This document shows positions 24,495-37,312 of a stretch of DNA of 64,000 nt, one piece after another. The translations under genes and the position numbers were made by a program. Origin of the DNA: Brachynemurus nebulosus (Eukaryota > Arthropoda > Insecta > Neuroptera > Myrmeleontidae); NCBI GenBank assembly GCA_035578155.1, contig JAPWDM010000022.1, positions 1,426,001-1,490,000 on the forward strand, written 5' to 3'. The first letter of the stretch is position 1. Each line of letters opens with the position of its first letter. The notes under the pieces are model-generated. The model searched no databases and was not told where the DNA came from. It worked only from the letters and a program-made list of their open reading frames with translations.

Positions 24495-26140
24495 TAATAT
24501 TTTGGTAATTTTAAAAAATGGACTAATTATGAGATAAATAAAAAAAACGCACTCTCAAAAGTTTTCAAAAAATTATGACAAATATGTTACTCCATCTTCA
24601 CGCGTGCAAAAAAGTAAACCATTTTGACATTATCAAATAGACAGCCCTTATGTTAACTTTTTAATTTAGAATTGTAAAAGGTAATGCAGAGCTCTAATTA
24701 ACATTTAGTTTGTGTCGTGTAGTATTCTTTAGCTTAGTATTAAGAATAAAGTTTTATTGAAATTCTGTCCTTTTTTGTACATGATAAACTAAAAAAGAAA
24801 TTTGTTTCATGCGAAAATGAAATGGCCATGACTAAATCGTTAAAAACGTAACAATTTTCGGGGCCCAGTGACGAGTCAAAATTGACCCTGCCTTTGAATT
24901 ATTGTTTTTGCGACTGTTGTAGATTACTACGACGGAACATCACAAAGCCCAATGAAAAATTTTTGCAACAAAATTTACAATGTGCCAACGTCATGTTACT
25001 ATTACTGTATTTTAGTAATAAAACTTTTGTTTGTTTGTTACTCTCTTTCACTTGTCTGTATGATGTCTTTTTACAAGGCATTCATAATATGTCTCATGAA
25101 TCTATGTTTATACCATAGAGATACAGTTTATACATACATACATATATATTATATACTAACATGTAGCGTTTGATGAAACTGATTCACTCAAAGCATTCTT
25201 TTATTATAAACAAAACGTGAATCTTGTGTGTACTTATTTTATTACAAACAATTTATGGTATGATTTAATTAAAAACATTCCTAATTTTGAATAAATAATT
25301 ACTTTCATTTTTCTTTTTATTTCCATCCGCCATATCAGTACATATCAATGTCTTCATTTTTCACAGTGTATCATAGTGTTTTTGCTTTGCTTGATGTGGT
25401 TTTTTATTAAATTACTTACAATTCAATAACTTCGGACAGAATTTTATGGCTCTTAATCGTTGTTTTTGGCTTCTATACAATATCCAGTTACATATATAGT
25501 AGATTTACTGCAACTGTTTGTCTACAGGATGTTCTAAAATTTTGTACCATACTTCCGAAAACTGACAGTGTGTAGATTCAAAAATAAGGATTTTCTTATA
25601 AAAAATTTTTTTCAACACTGACTGATAAGGGAGATACAGCCTTATAAAAGGTGAAATCATTTTTATGATTAAGTGATGATTTTGGGTGGTACGTGTGGGG
25701 TGATTTTGGGTATATTTAAACAAAATATTAACAACATGATTCTCCAGACTATTATTGTTTTCGAATAATTTTAAAGTACCTACATGTGTACATATTCTAA
25801 AATTATTCATTAATCATAAGTGATGAAATATGTCCTAACAGAAATTTAAATATTATAATGTCCATACGTACCTACCCCTAGAATATGGATCCATTATTCA
25901 AAAGCGGATATAATTTATTGCGAAAATATTTAAAGAAAAATGGTTTCCGTTTTCATCCCTTTACTTTATCTCTCTTATTATTGAGATTTGGAAAAGTGTA
26001 TATAAAAAGTTATCATTATTTTTAAATTATGGACCATCTCTATATTTAACAGAAGTCAAGTCGATAATTAAAATTATATGTATTTGTACTTATACCTAAA
26101 TGACAGAAGCTGATTTTGTGTGATTTTCAAGACAAATAAC
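24495..26140. other. Unassigned A+T-rich DNA
   Basis: Open frames at 24882-25173 (+) and 25505-25810 (-) show no motif I know. No repeat shared with the rest of the window was noticed. Confidence 0.5.
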
Positions 26141-26263
26141 GTAAAAGCCCCTATACCGGAACGCGATCATATGTCCGAACAGTTTTGACATTTATATATT
26201 AATGAAATTATTTCTGAAAAAAACATCTGATAACAAAAATTATTATTAATATAGAATGATTAT

Positions 26264-27302
<1,039 letters not shown>

Positions 27303-27877
27303 ATTATCGTTCAATTTAAGTTCGCCTCGCATTAATGTTTCCTTACTTAATTAAAGAAATTCATATTACGTATTAAACAGTATTTGTTGAATACAGTATT
27401 TTGATCCTTTATTTACGTCTGATACCTACTTAAACCATTCTATGTTTCCTACTTCTAGATGTCACTCTTTGCGTCATATTACTCATATTACATGTCTGTT
27501 TGTTTATCGATTCCCAACTTCTTGTGCCATCAATATTTCTTTGTTTGGATATAGATGTCGACATTTTGGAAAAGAAAAACATTAGAAAATAAAAATTTTT
27601 TGTTTTTGTTTTTGAAAAATATATTCATCGGATTAAAAAATCTTTCTTTTCTGCTTATTAAGAAAAAAAATGGGTGTTTAATGTATTTGTCAATTTTTAT
27701 AACCCAGTTTAAAATAGTGTTCCGGTATAGGGGCTTTTACTTTATATATAAAATTCCTTAATAAAATTTAACGAATTTAATTTAATTTTAAATAAATGAA
27801 GTAATAAAATTTCGGAGGGGTTAGTAACATTTTATTTATAATTACTTTGGGTGTAATTTTACGTAATTTTATTACAG

Positions 27878-28114
27878 CCCAATCATTTAAGGGTTTAACC
27901 TCGGAATGAAACGGAATAAGCTGGATTTTCGTATACACCTTTATTTTGGCATCCTAAATATCTAATTGACCTTCAATATCTAAAGACGCTCACAAGTGGT
28001 CTTATGAGACTTTTGAGGGGATATTTAGCATGCCAAAATAAGGGTGTATACGAAAATCCAGCTTATTCCGTTTCATTCCAAGGTTGACACTTTTTATTGA
28101 CTTAAATGATTGGG
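27878..28114. mobile_element. MITE with long inverted ends, 237 bp
   Basis: Starts CCCAATCATTTAAG and ends with its exact complement. Inside are second, longer matching arms (ggaatgaaacggaataagct, then ggattttcgtatacacc) at 27903-27945 and 28036-28078, nearly perfect. No coding sequence. The flanks are TTA-rich and no single duplication is clear. Confidence 0.8.
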
Positions 28115-29039
28115 GTATTAATAAATTAATAATTAATAATAATGAATCAAAAAAAATTTTTGAAATTAAGAAAAAAGAAAATATTTAAGTAAATAAAATT
28201 TAATTTTTGAAACATTTTCACATATCGTATCGTAATTACAAATATAATAATATTAATATGTTTGAGCATTCTTAGAACAAGAAAGATGGTAGACTGCTAA
28301 ATGACTTGCAACTTACATAAAAAAAAGTCAAGGAATCAGTTGATGATGAAAAAACCTGAAATATTGCCTCTGCATATTACACCAGACAATTTTGCAATGA
28401 TTAACTGGCATAGTGTCATTCACTAGCAGGTTTATCCTGTACCAATTCCAGTCTGCGGCAAAATATCTCTTTGCACACATACATAATAATATGATACTTG
28501 ATTATTATAGCGACATTATAATAACATTCTAACACACTGGTTAGAGACGAAAGGATTTACCTAACTAATGTGGACTTGTATATGAAAATCTTCACAAATG
28601 CAGTTGGAAAACTAGACGGATGTACATACATAAGTTATTTGTATTTTAGCTATGTAGCTCGACGTAGACTTGTAGAGCAAGCAAGATTTCCAAATACATC
28701 CTTGGTCTAACCATTCATAATAATATAATATTAACACATCATCTGTGTCTTTGTTTGTCGTTCATAACGTAAATAATATTATCGCTGTCTACATCCCTTA
28801 GTTGGTGCAATGTACGCTTTAGATTAGCGATATAATAAAAGAGCAATATAGCCCAGGTATATATACAGATTTGGAAACTCTACAGATTTGAAATCTCTTT
28901 GTTTAACATAAGTATTACTACGTAGTGAAAATGGAAGGCGATTGTACGAGGAATTCTTTTTATCAAGTACGAATTTATTATATTAATAAATTTAAGCGTT
29001 ACTTTATGGTATTCCATATTTGTAAATAATAAACAAATA
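28115..29039. other. Unassigned A+T-rich DNA
   Basis: No frame over 60 codons and no repeat recognised. Confidence 0.5.
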
Positions 29040-29133
29040 TTTTACTTCGCAAAAATACCACTTTTATTTTGAAACTGTGACAATATTGTTTCGAACCGTC
29101 ATCGTCAGTTAATCTTCAAACAGAATAAATATT
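29040..29133 (-). repeat. Penelope-type terminal repeat remnant with hammerhead-like core
   Basis: On the minus strand 29071-29110 reads CTGACGA, TGACGGTTC, GAAAC, AATATT, GTC. That is a CUGANGA ... GAAA core followed by a usual GUC cleavage triplet after a one-pair stem III, as in Penelope hammerheads. It has the same orientation as the endonuclease fragment at 32565-33365 and lies on the far side of the Jockey LINE, so it may be the 3' end of that element. Confidence 0.5.
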
Positions 29134-29458
29134 ACGAAATACGAAATACGAAATATATTTTTTCTAAAAACGGTACAATATTTTACAAAATTTTAATGTA
29201 ATTACAATACTTCACTTAAATCTAGGTACCTACAACTAGTGCTTAACCCTAACCTAACATGTACAATCTAAGTAATACAATACATGAAAATACTTAATTA
29301 TTAATGACCCTATACAAAGGAAAATTTTCAAAAAGCCTTTAAACATGAATAATTAAAAATAAAATAAAACTTAACCTAAACACACTTACGCACACACTTT
29401 CTCTTCACTTACTCCGTCCGCACGTACACATTTGACCGCCCCCCGGGGCCGAGGGCAG

Positions 29459-32191
29459 TCACGGTGGGGAGATATCCTTCGGCAGGATGAACTTCTTGCT
29501 CCGCTTGGACAGCGTCTTTGAAGGCAGGAACATGTCAGCAATTCGGTCGTTGTGGTGAAGACGGCATCTGGCCAGGTGACGTGACGTTAGTGACATTATG
29601 TAGTCAAGAACAGGTTCAACGCCTGATTCTTGATGTAGTTGACGTACCGGGGTACGTCGCGGGGCGTTCAGGATAAGACGAAGTATCCTGTTCTGGAACA
29701 GTTGCAATTTGGCAATGTTGCCAGAGGAAACAGTGCACCACACAGGTGCGGCGTATGTGACGATGGGCCGGATGCACGTCTTGTACAGCTGTATCTTCTT
29801 CGCCGTCGGGATGACATTGGAGATGAGTAGGGGCCGCAGTCGGGCAGCAGCACATTCGCCGGCGATTCGTCGTCGTGTTACAGCTGTCTTGAACGTGATT
29901 TTACGGTCGAGGTACAGACCGAGGTATTTGATGACAGGTGATGTGGTGATTCGGGAGTCGCCGCATCGAAGCTGGGAACGTGGAAGCAGCCTGGAGTGTG
30001 TGAAGATGGTCGCCTCTGTCTTGTTGGAGTTGACTTTGATGCGGTTCTCCTGGAAGTAGTCCTGGAGAGTGGTGAGCGCCTTTTCAATCCGCCTATCAGC
30101 AGTCGACTGGTTCGCTCTCGTTGATGAGGTGAAGACGGCAGTATCATCAGCGTACAGGGCGATCTGGACCTTGGGTGGCATCTTGGGAATGTCGCTGATG
30201 TATAAGCTGAACAAGACTGGCCCAAGGATCGAACCTTGGGGCACGCCTGCTGCTAGGATGCTGGACTTGGCGTCGCCGCTTTCGACATAAAAGCTCCGGT
30301 TGGTGAGGTAGTTCTGGATGATCTTGGTGATATACATTGGTACATCATGGGACTGCAGCTTGGCGATGAGGTTGGCGTGCCATACATTGTCGAAAGCTTT
30401 CTCGATATCCAGAGATACCAGCGTCGTGTTCAGCTTCTTGCGTAATCCGCGGGTGATGTGGTCGGTAATCCTACCGAGCTGGTGCGTCGTTGAGTGACCG
30501 GATCTGAAACCAAATTGATCATTTGGGGTTAGTTCATGTTCTTCAATGTGTGATAGAAGGCGGGTATGGATGACTTTTTCAAGGAGTTTGCTGATCGAGG
30601 GAAGCAGGCTGATAGGTCGGTAGCTGGTGGGGAGGTTGGGTGATTTTCCCGATTTGGGAAGAGGAACAACTTTTGCCACTTTCCACTGTTGCGGAAAATA
30701 GCTGAGTTGTAAACAACTGTTGAAGATGTGTTTCATCTGAAGAAGAGCTGTCTTCGGCAGCTTTTTCAGGTGCCGGTTGGAAATGGTGTCGGCGCCGGGG
30801 GCCTTACGATTTCTTGCTTTTCTAATGTGTTTACTGATCTCGCCCACAGTTGTGGGTTTGATAGTAGTCGGCAGGACAGACGCATTCGCGACTTCGGCTG
30901 CTGCTCGTGCAATACCCTCGCTTTCACGTGGATGTGGCAGCTGCTCTCCGATGCGGTGCGCCTCCTGGAATGAATCCGCGATAATTTGGATTTTCTCCGA
31001 AGAATCTGTAACTAACAAATTGTCTTTGTTTAGTGCCGGTATTGTCGCGTCACGTGGTTTGAACGAGCGAATTAGCTGCCAAAAGTCCTGGTTGGAGTCA
31101 ATCCGCTGTTCAACGTAGTCGTTAAATAGTCGACCGCGTTCGTCGCGTATTTTGTCACGTATCTGTCTGGTTAGGTCCGTCTGTAAGTCCTTGTAATGTA
31201 TCTGTCTTGTCCGCTGGTACAGTCGCCTTTGTCTGTTCCGTTCCCGGATTAGTTCAAGGATTTCGGGACTCGGGTTATAGGTGTAGGCGCTGGGGACACG
31301 TTTGGTCGGGATACAATGCTTACTGGCTTCGCCAATTTCGTGCTGCAGCTCCTCCAGGACAGTGTCGACATCACGGATAGTTTCAATATCCTTTCGAACA
31401 TTGATACCTTCGTTTATCATAGTCCTGAATTTGCTCCAGTCCGCATTAGCAAAGTCCGGCACTGTTACGGGTTTGGGTTTTTTCACACGAAAGCAGAAGT
31501 CCGTAATGACAGGAACGTGGTCGGATTCAGGTCCTTGGATGGTGTAGGTATGACAGGAACGGGTATTCATGTTTTTGGTGATGGTTAGGTCGATGGTGTT
31601 GCAAAGGAGTCCTTCTGCTCGCGGGTAGTGTGTGGGACCGTCCGGGAACAGTAGTTCGGTGCTAGTCTCTTCGAGAAGCCGCATTAAAATCCTCCCGTTG
31701 CTGTTGATGTCAGTCGTTGCCTTATTCCACGCTGGGTGGAACGCGTTGAAGTCGCCAGTCAGTAGTGTATGAGGACTGCGGTCAAGGAGCTCCTCGAAGT
31801 CATCCGCATCAATTTGGCCGGGTGTGTAGGCGGCGGTGACGATGAATGGTGGCGTCGCCTCGATCAGCACGCTGACATGTTCGGTCTGGATTTCGAGGTC
31901 CGGCATTGCACTATGCTTGACACCCCTACGGATGAGCAGTGCAACCCCCCCTCCTTTGCGGTCTTTCCTGTCTCTACGGTGGATTTTGTAGCCTGGAACA
32001 GAAAAAGTTTTATTAGGTTTGAGCCAGGTCTCTGTGATGGCAGCAGCATCAACGTTGTGGGTGTGCAGCAGAGCGAGAAGTTCTTCTTTCTTCATCAAAA
32101 GACCACCGCCGATGTTCAGGTTGAGTAGGCAAAACCGCTTAGTTAAAGCGGCTGGCCCACTCGTAGATAGCAATGGCACGTTGGAAGCCAT
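29459..32191 (-). CDS. Jockey-type ORF2: endonuclease / reverse transcriptase, 910 aa
   Basis: This would make the protein that nicks DNA and copies the LINE RNA into the nick. The N-terminal apurinic-type endonuclease runs from about residue 20 to 232, with LNLNIGG (23-29), AITETWL (51-57; catalytic Glu 54), HRRDR (71-75), TGDFNAFH (145-152) and SDHVPV (223-228). Reverse transcriptase follows at about 500-770: SYRPISLLPSISKLLEKV (523-540), FGFRSGHSTTHQL, LVSLDIEKAFD (591-601, Asp 595), GVPQGSILGP (649-658) and LYADDTAV (679-686, both aspartates kept). A C-terminal thumb region follows; there is no RNase H domain. The length fits Jockey ORF2 proteins (about 850-950 aa). There is no stop or frameshift and every catalytic motif I can check is intact, so the enzyme may be functional, although ORF1 is truncated. 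Translation starts at ATG 32191, inside the end of ORF1. This is the only long intact gene in the window. Confidence 0.95.
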   Translation of the reverse strand: MASNVPLLSTSGPAALTKRFCLLNLNIGGGLLMKKEELLALLHTHNVDAAAITETWLKPNKTFSVPGYKIHRRDRKDRKGGGVALLIRRGVKHSAMPDLEIQTEHVSVLIEATPPFIVTAAYTPGQIDADDFEELLDRSPHTLLTGDFNAFHPAWNKATTDINSNGRILMRLLEETSTELLFPDGPTHYPRAEGLLCNTIDLTITKNMNTRSCHTYTIQGPESDHVPVITDFCFRVKKPKPVTVPDFANADWSKFRTMINEGINVRKDIETIRDVDTVLEELQHEIGEASKHCIPTKRVPSAYTYNPSPEILELIRERNRQRRLYQRTRQIHYKDLQTDLTRQIRDKIRDERGRLFNDYVEQRIDSNQDFWQLIRSFKPRDATIPALNKDNLLVTDSSEKIQIIADSFQEAHRIGEQLPHPRESEGIARAAAEVANASVLPTTIKPTTVGEISKHIRKARNRKAPGADTISNRHLKKLPKTALLQMKHIFNSCLQLSYFPQQWKVAKVVPLPKSGKSPNLPTSYRPISLLPSISKLLEKVIHTRLLSHIEEHELTPNDQFGFRSGHSTTHQLGRITDHITRGLRKKLNTTLVSLDIEKAFDNVWHANLIAKLQSHDVPMYITKIIQNYLTNRSFYVESGDAKSSILAAGVPQGSILGPVLFSLYISDIPKMPPKVQIALYADDTAVFTSSTRANQSTADRRIEKALTTLQDYFQENRIKVNSNKTEATIFTHSRLLPRSQLRCGDSRITTSPVIKYLGLYLDRKITFKTAVTRRRIAGECAAARLRPLLISNVIPTAKKIQLYKTCIRPIVTYAAPVWCTVSSGNIAKLQLFQNRILRLILNAPRRTPVRQLHQESGVEPVLDYIMSLTSRHLARCRLHHNDRIADMFLPSKTLSKRSKKFILPKDISPP

Positions 32192-32345
32192 CGGAGCAAC
32201 TACGAAGTTTGCTGTTCAGTTCACGAACAGACTGTATCATGGTTTTGATATCACATAACTGATTCAGTTGACTCAGCTCTGTGACGAGTGTGAAAAGATC
32301 ATCCGATGTTACACCTGATATTACATTCGGTACATGCCTTATATA
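32139..32345 (-). pseudogene. Jockey ORF1 (Gag-like), C-terminal end only
   Basis: The minus-strand frame ends at TAA 32139-32141, overlapping the start of ORF2 by 53 bases. It reads TSDDLFTLVTELSQLNQL, then MIQSVRELNSKLRSCSD and YEWASRFN. This 'LxxLxxLN ... VRxLNxKLxxC' pattern ends many Jockey ORF1 nucleocapsid-like proteins. No start codon is possible because an in-frame TAG lies just upstream; zinc knuckles and RNA-binding parts are missing. The overlap with ORF2 suggests re-initiation or frameshifting in the parent element. Confidence 0.65.
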
Positions 32346-32564
32346 CTAATTTCATCTACCTACAGTTATTGTGTATGTAGTGGTATGTGATGTGGAAGTG
32401 GAAGGGGTGGGAGTGGTAGGAGAATCCAAAAATCAAGAAAAACAAGATTAGATTACTTGTGACAAGAGGCAAGCAAGCACGTGACAAAAGATTGAACTTG
32501 AAAATGACAAAAAGACAATATTACAGTGAATATAGTTTTAAACAGAAATTAAAATTTGAATAAG

Positions 32565-33365
32565 TTATAATATTGAAAATAAAGTTGAACTGTAAATATC
32601 GGTGTAATCATTTAAAAGGTGATCGGAGCTATGTTTATGTATTTATATTGCTTCTAGGATTGTTAACTTCTCCCCTTTGCTTGCCTCGTGTAACATTTTA
32701 ATTTCCTGTTCTGGTGTGTGTCCAGTGTCTATTAAATGCCTTGCAACAACAGAGTCGGATTTCTTATTTCTATATGACCTGAAATGCTCTGCTCTCCGGG
32801 TTTCAAAGTTTCTGTCAGTTTGACCGATGTAAAAACCATTACAATCGTGGCAGTTTAATTTGTAGATATCCGATTTTCTAAGTTTATCAATTCTTGTTTT
32901 ATTGTTATATATTAAGTTTCCTAGATTAAAGCCTGATTTAAATGCTATATTTATGTTTGATTTTACTAGAATTTTTTTAATTTTATTTGATAACTTACCA
33001 AAATATGTTATAGTTTTAAAGTTAGTTTTTGGTTCTGGTTTAACGGAGGTGTAAATTTCTTTTTAAGATTTGCTTAAATTCTTTCTTAGCTATTAATTTA
33101 TCGATTAGGTTTGAATTATATTCGTTATTATTCGCTGTTGTACTAATACTATTTATTTATTTTTTAATAAATACCTTTCTTCCGATAAAGGTATGTTAAA
33201 CGCGCGGTGGATCATTGAATTGTTGTCTGCGACTTTATGTTGATATGGACTTATTGAATCATTTGGGATTGTAATACATGAGTAAGATGGTTTTCTATAT
33301 GTATATATCAAGCTTATTGTTGATTTTGGTTATAGCCAAATCTAAAAAGTTTATACTATTATCTT
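32565..33365 (-). pseudogene. Penelope-like element 2: RT end, linker and GIY-YIG endonuclease, broken
   Basis: On the minus strand, the RT end at about 33365-33180 reads FLDLAITKINNKLDIY, then after a frameshift YRKPSYSCITIP and IHRAFNIPLSEERY. A stop interrupts, then IDKLIAKKEFKQIL. In another frame follow YFGKLSNKIKKIL and SGFNLGNLIYNNKTRIDKLR. The endonuclease (about 32872-32650) has SDIYKLNCHDCNGFYIGQTD (Tyr, C-x2-C, YIG), RRAEHFRSYR and VVARHLIDTGH. After LTILEAI an in-frame TAA is followed by residues ending SSTLFSIL and a stop at 32565. Two or more frameshifts and two internal stops make it dead. It is a different lineage from Penelope-like element 1. Confidence 0.85.
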
Positions 33366-33731
33366 TTCCTACGATTATGCACATATAAACGTGTATACAT
33401 AATATCTGCTACTTTTGGTCATAAATAAATTTATTCCAGATAATGCGGCACTTAAAAGGAAATCTGTTTGCAATATAAATTATTATTCAGTCTATTACAG
33501 GTAAATGAATATCGTCTAATCAAACGCTGCGCAAAACGTTGTTGCACACTCAGAAACAAAATCTACATTTATCTTCAACATGTGTTTGTGTTTATGTATT
33601 TTTTTACTGTAAAATAAAAGTGATAAATGCTCCTAACAGCTGATCGCAAAAATTCGAATCGGTAAGACTACAGGATAGTTTTAATAGCTTCAATCTTAAA
33701 AATCTTTCTATAGATACAGTGATAGTACATG
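33366..33731. other. Unassigned DNA
   Basis: No motif recognised. It could be the 5' part of Penelope-like element 2, decayed beyond recognition. Confidence 0.4.
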
Positions 33732-33739
33732 GTCTAACT

Positions 33740-34493
33740 CAGGGATCGGCAACCTTTTTTGGATGGCGGGTCATTTTTGAAAAAAAATTATTTTTTGCGG
33801 GCTGCACAGTCAGATATTTTGTAATATATAGTATGTAGTTTAAATAGGTTTTTTAGCGAATTTTCGAATCGAAAATTTAGCTATTAGAGCCACTGTCTTG
33901 ACGCAACTTGAGTCCGGAACTATATAATAGAAATAATTTGTTTTGAAGTCTCTAGAAGCCGAAAATGACATTGGCTAATCACACAAGTAATTATTTCCGC
34001 GAGATAATTTTCGTACGAAACAACCGGTTTTTATGAAATTTGGCGAAAATATTGGAAGTCCAAAAAATCTGACATGTCTGATGCCCAAAACGGTTTTTTA
34101 GGCATTTTTGTATAAAAAATTTTTGTGGAAAAAGTTTTTGCCAAAATTTCGTCAGGTTTTTGCCATATTTTCTTACACCGTAGGAAGGAGGAGAAAAATC
34201 ACATAAAAAAGATTTTTGAACAATAATTTTATGTCTACTAATTTTTGTAAACGGAAATTCGCTATACTATACGTGATGCTGCGATAGGAGTATTTTCTTT
34301 TTTTTTCTTAAGTCAAATATAAATTTTATTAAATATTAAAAATCAAGATGAAAATTTTTAGTTACAGTTTTATTTACATGTTATGATAAGATCGGAGAAC
34401 AAAAAAAGTACAGAGTATGCTCAACTTTGCATAAGCAGAGCAAATTATTCGAAAAATTATGTTGCTTGATGGGCCGCGGGTTGTCGACCCCTG
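33740..34493. mobile_element. hAT-type non-autonomous element, 754 bp
   Basis: Starts CAGGGATCGGCAACC and ends, read inward, CAGGGGTCGACAACC, a 15-bp inverted repeat with two mismatches. It is flanked by a perfect 8-bp target duplication GTCTAACT (33732-33739 and 34494-34501). CAGGG-GTCGGCAACC-type ends and 8-bp duplications are characteristic of hAT. The interior has no transposase but holds both modules of repeat X (34.07 and 34.26 kb). The frame 34427-34618 (+) crosses the right end and is not a gene. Confidence 0.9.
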
Positions 34494-34501
34494 GTCTAAC
34501 T

Positions 34502-37170
34502 GATAAAGTTACCACGTTGAAGGAAATAATCTATTATAACGAAACGCCTAGCTGTTACATTATTTTGACAACTAGCAGAGTTTATACGGAATTATTGATG
34601 CAGTATAGCCAAGTTTAATTTGATGCCATTTGGCGTCTGTGATGATAAACGTGTAATTTCATTTTCTGAATAGTTAAAAATTTGGGTAAAACTTAAATAA
34701 ATTACATATTTTAAATAAGTTTTGTATAACATGTATTTGTAAAATTGCGATTCTTATGCGCAATTCTCCACGACAAATTTTGATTTCATGAAATAAATAA
34801 TTTTGTCTTACAAATTTCACATTCAAGCAACTGCGTGCCTTCAGAGACGCAGGGCCTAATGGAACCGCACCGTTTGCACCGCTCTCGGTCCAGCCCTGTA
34901 AAAAACAACGTATTAATTATAATGATCTTTTAATTCGATATAAAATTTTTTCTTAGCATTTTGCTTTTAAAATATAGTTGATCCTTGTTTAAACACACGG
35001 TATACCATTGAGTGTATTTAGGAGTACCTATGTGTTTATTATCCCAATAAATTTCTGTCCTAACAAAATCTATATCACACAGATATCCTTCAGGGATTTT
35101 CATATTCATTTATTTGTATACATATATTTGTCATAAATTAGAATGAATAGAGTGATTTTATAAACTGTTATGTTAGTAATTATTATTATTATTATTATTG
35201 CTGTATTGCTAATTATAATGTAGATAATTATATTTACATCCCAATTTAGGTAGAAGTAGCTATGCTCGCACATAATATATAATATGTATATAACATATAT
35301 GCGGAGATTCAAAATGGCAAAGAACATTTTCATTTGCTAATTGAAATATAGAATAAATTTTACATTAAATTAAGATTAACTGTTAATTACGTTTTTGAAT
35401 AATTATTCTCAAAATATTATTTCTAGTTTACTGTTACAATATTAGTTATGTAAATTTTGTAATTAGACTAAATTTGTCCTGGCGGGATTATTTTAATATT
35501 CCTTTGCTGTAATAAATAGTAAATGAAACTCAGTAAATAAGTAATTTTTCTTTCCATAATTTTATATCCGGTAAAAGCATGAAATTTGGCAATTATTGAT
35601 TTCTGTCCTTTCCATCGGATCTTATTTTTAGTCCTACGAAAAATATAAAACATGAACATGTATTGTTTATCGTTGTAGAGTCTTCAGCAGAATTATCAGC
35701 ACAATTGATCGCAGTGCCTGAATTTCAAAATTTTCAAGCAAACATTTTAGGCTAGGAACTTACCCTTAAAAATATGCTTAGAAATTGAAAAAGTGATCAC
35801 GAACGTTCTAGTGGCTGGTTTTTCTTTTAATCGATGCAGAATTTAAAATAGAATATAAAATTCAAATACTATTTTTTGATTAAATCACGGCTTCAATGCT
35901 AAAAATTGCTAAAAATAAATAATTTTACAAGTAATCTTGGTAGATATATATGGAAACAAGTAAGAATTTTTACAAAGGACTGACTTTGCGTGTTTAGAGT
36001 CTCATTTATAATAATATAATGAACATAATCGTTGTAATTTTTGACGATTTTCAAATATCTTAAGCTTCAGTGGAATTAAAATATTGAATAAAAAAGTTTA
36101 ACAATTAACTCTGATAAATTTGAAAAATTAACACAAAATGTATGTCCTCTTGTGTGTTAAATCATTGACACAAATCTTCTGTAACATGATTTGACACATA
36201 TGCTTTGTGTTAAAACAACACAAAAAATTGAGTGGACCGTTCTGGACATGTGAAATGTGTTAATTTTAACACAAATTTTTTGACTGTGTACCTCCAGAAA
36301 ATAACAATTCTAAATATTTTTTCACACCTGTATATAAAACATTTAAGGAAAACTGTTGTTTACCTTTCCCTGTTGGTGTTGGTCACCGTATTTAAAAAGC
36401 CTCAATCGGCAGAGTAAGGAGAAGACTGCTATGACTGCTATCAAAAACTCTCAGCATTCGCATTAACACACACACTTGATTTATTAATACACTTTTTGAA
36501 TTTACAGAAAGTTGCAGCCAGAAATTTCAACTGATGGAAATAACAAAGAATTCGGTATTCCAATAAAAATTCACTTAAATCATCTAAAAATATAATTTAT
36601 CTGTTAATTAAGATTAGAAACGTATTTTGAAAACAAAGTAATTTTTCTAGAGAGCGTAATATATTGTGTTTATTAGGCAATAAATTTTAAATGTCAAATA
36701 TTTTCTCCAGTACATTTATCGACTTTTATAAAATATATTGTAAGATTGCCGTTACAAAAACTATACTATTTTTGAGGTAAACTATCAGATAAATAGAATT
36801 TATTTACCAAATAAATTGCACAGTTGAAAAATTTTTAATGAAGGAAATTTTAGGAGTTTGCCAAATTAAATGAAGCTTCAACTAACTTGAAAACTTTTAT
36901 ATTATTATGTTAGTAGTTGTCGTATGCGCATTAATTTACTTACTATAGAGAGTGTCCCATGTAAAACGGCACAAGATAACATTATTTGAATGTGAATCAA
37001 AATATTTTAAAAATCTACTTAATAAATCTCTAACACTGACTAACTGACTAACAGACAACGCACAGCCTAAACCGTTGGGCTTAGTAGAATGAAATTTTGC
37101 ACAAAAGTTCTCTATATAATGTAGGTAGGGAATGAAAATTTATATGGGAATTCGTCATTTTTGAAGTTAG
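34502..37170. other. Unassigned A+T-rich DNA
   Basis: Several weak open frames (35106-35333 -, 35468-35659 -, 36232-36417 +) lack motifs. Near 36128-36290 'aacaca/tgtgtt' words recur in both orientations. Positions 37040-37170 (cgttgggcttagtagaatg, then gaaattttgcac) resemble decayed LINE-tail repeats. Confidence 0.5.
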
Positions 37171-37312
37171 AGTATATACACCATGTTATACACCAAGTGT
37201 GAGTTTTAATCCCGAGTGTGAAGTTTGTTACCAGAGGGCCTGTAAAGGCCCGAGGGCAACAAATCACAGGAGGGATGAAGAAAAAAAACTTTAGTCCTGT
37301 GGTGTATATACT
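37171..37312. mobile_element. Small MITE, 142 bp
   Basis: Inverted ends AGTATATACACCA / TGGTGTATATACT. A second inverted pair sits in the centre (gagggcctgtaaaggcccga). Next to it, 37590-37635 has a 22-base direct repeat (agtgaattt.actccctatt). Confidence 0.5.

Larger units (their letters stand above)
29134..32346 (-). mobile_element. Jockey-clade LINE, 5'-truncated, with intact ORF2
   Basis: Minus-strand element. It has the C-terminus of ORF1, an overlapping full ORF2, a 3' untranslated part (29459 down to about 29160) and a terminal threefold ATTTCGT repeat (29134-29157) that may be its tail. The 5' limit is placed at the in-frame stop near 32346 and could lie anywhere up to about 32440. 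ORF2 and adjoining DNA are clearly richer in G+C than the surroundings, in keeping with a recent arrival. The flanking Penelope-like pieces suggest it inserted into the 3' region of such an element; no target duplication was found. Confidence 0.75.

Noticed and set aside
29616..32258. Several antisense and shifted frames of 60-119 codons across the Jockey ORF2
   Set aside because: They are shadows of a long G+C-richer coding sequence with no motifs of their own.
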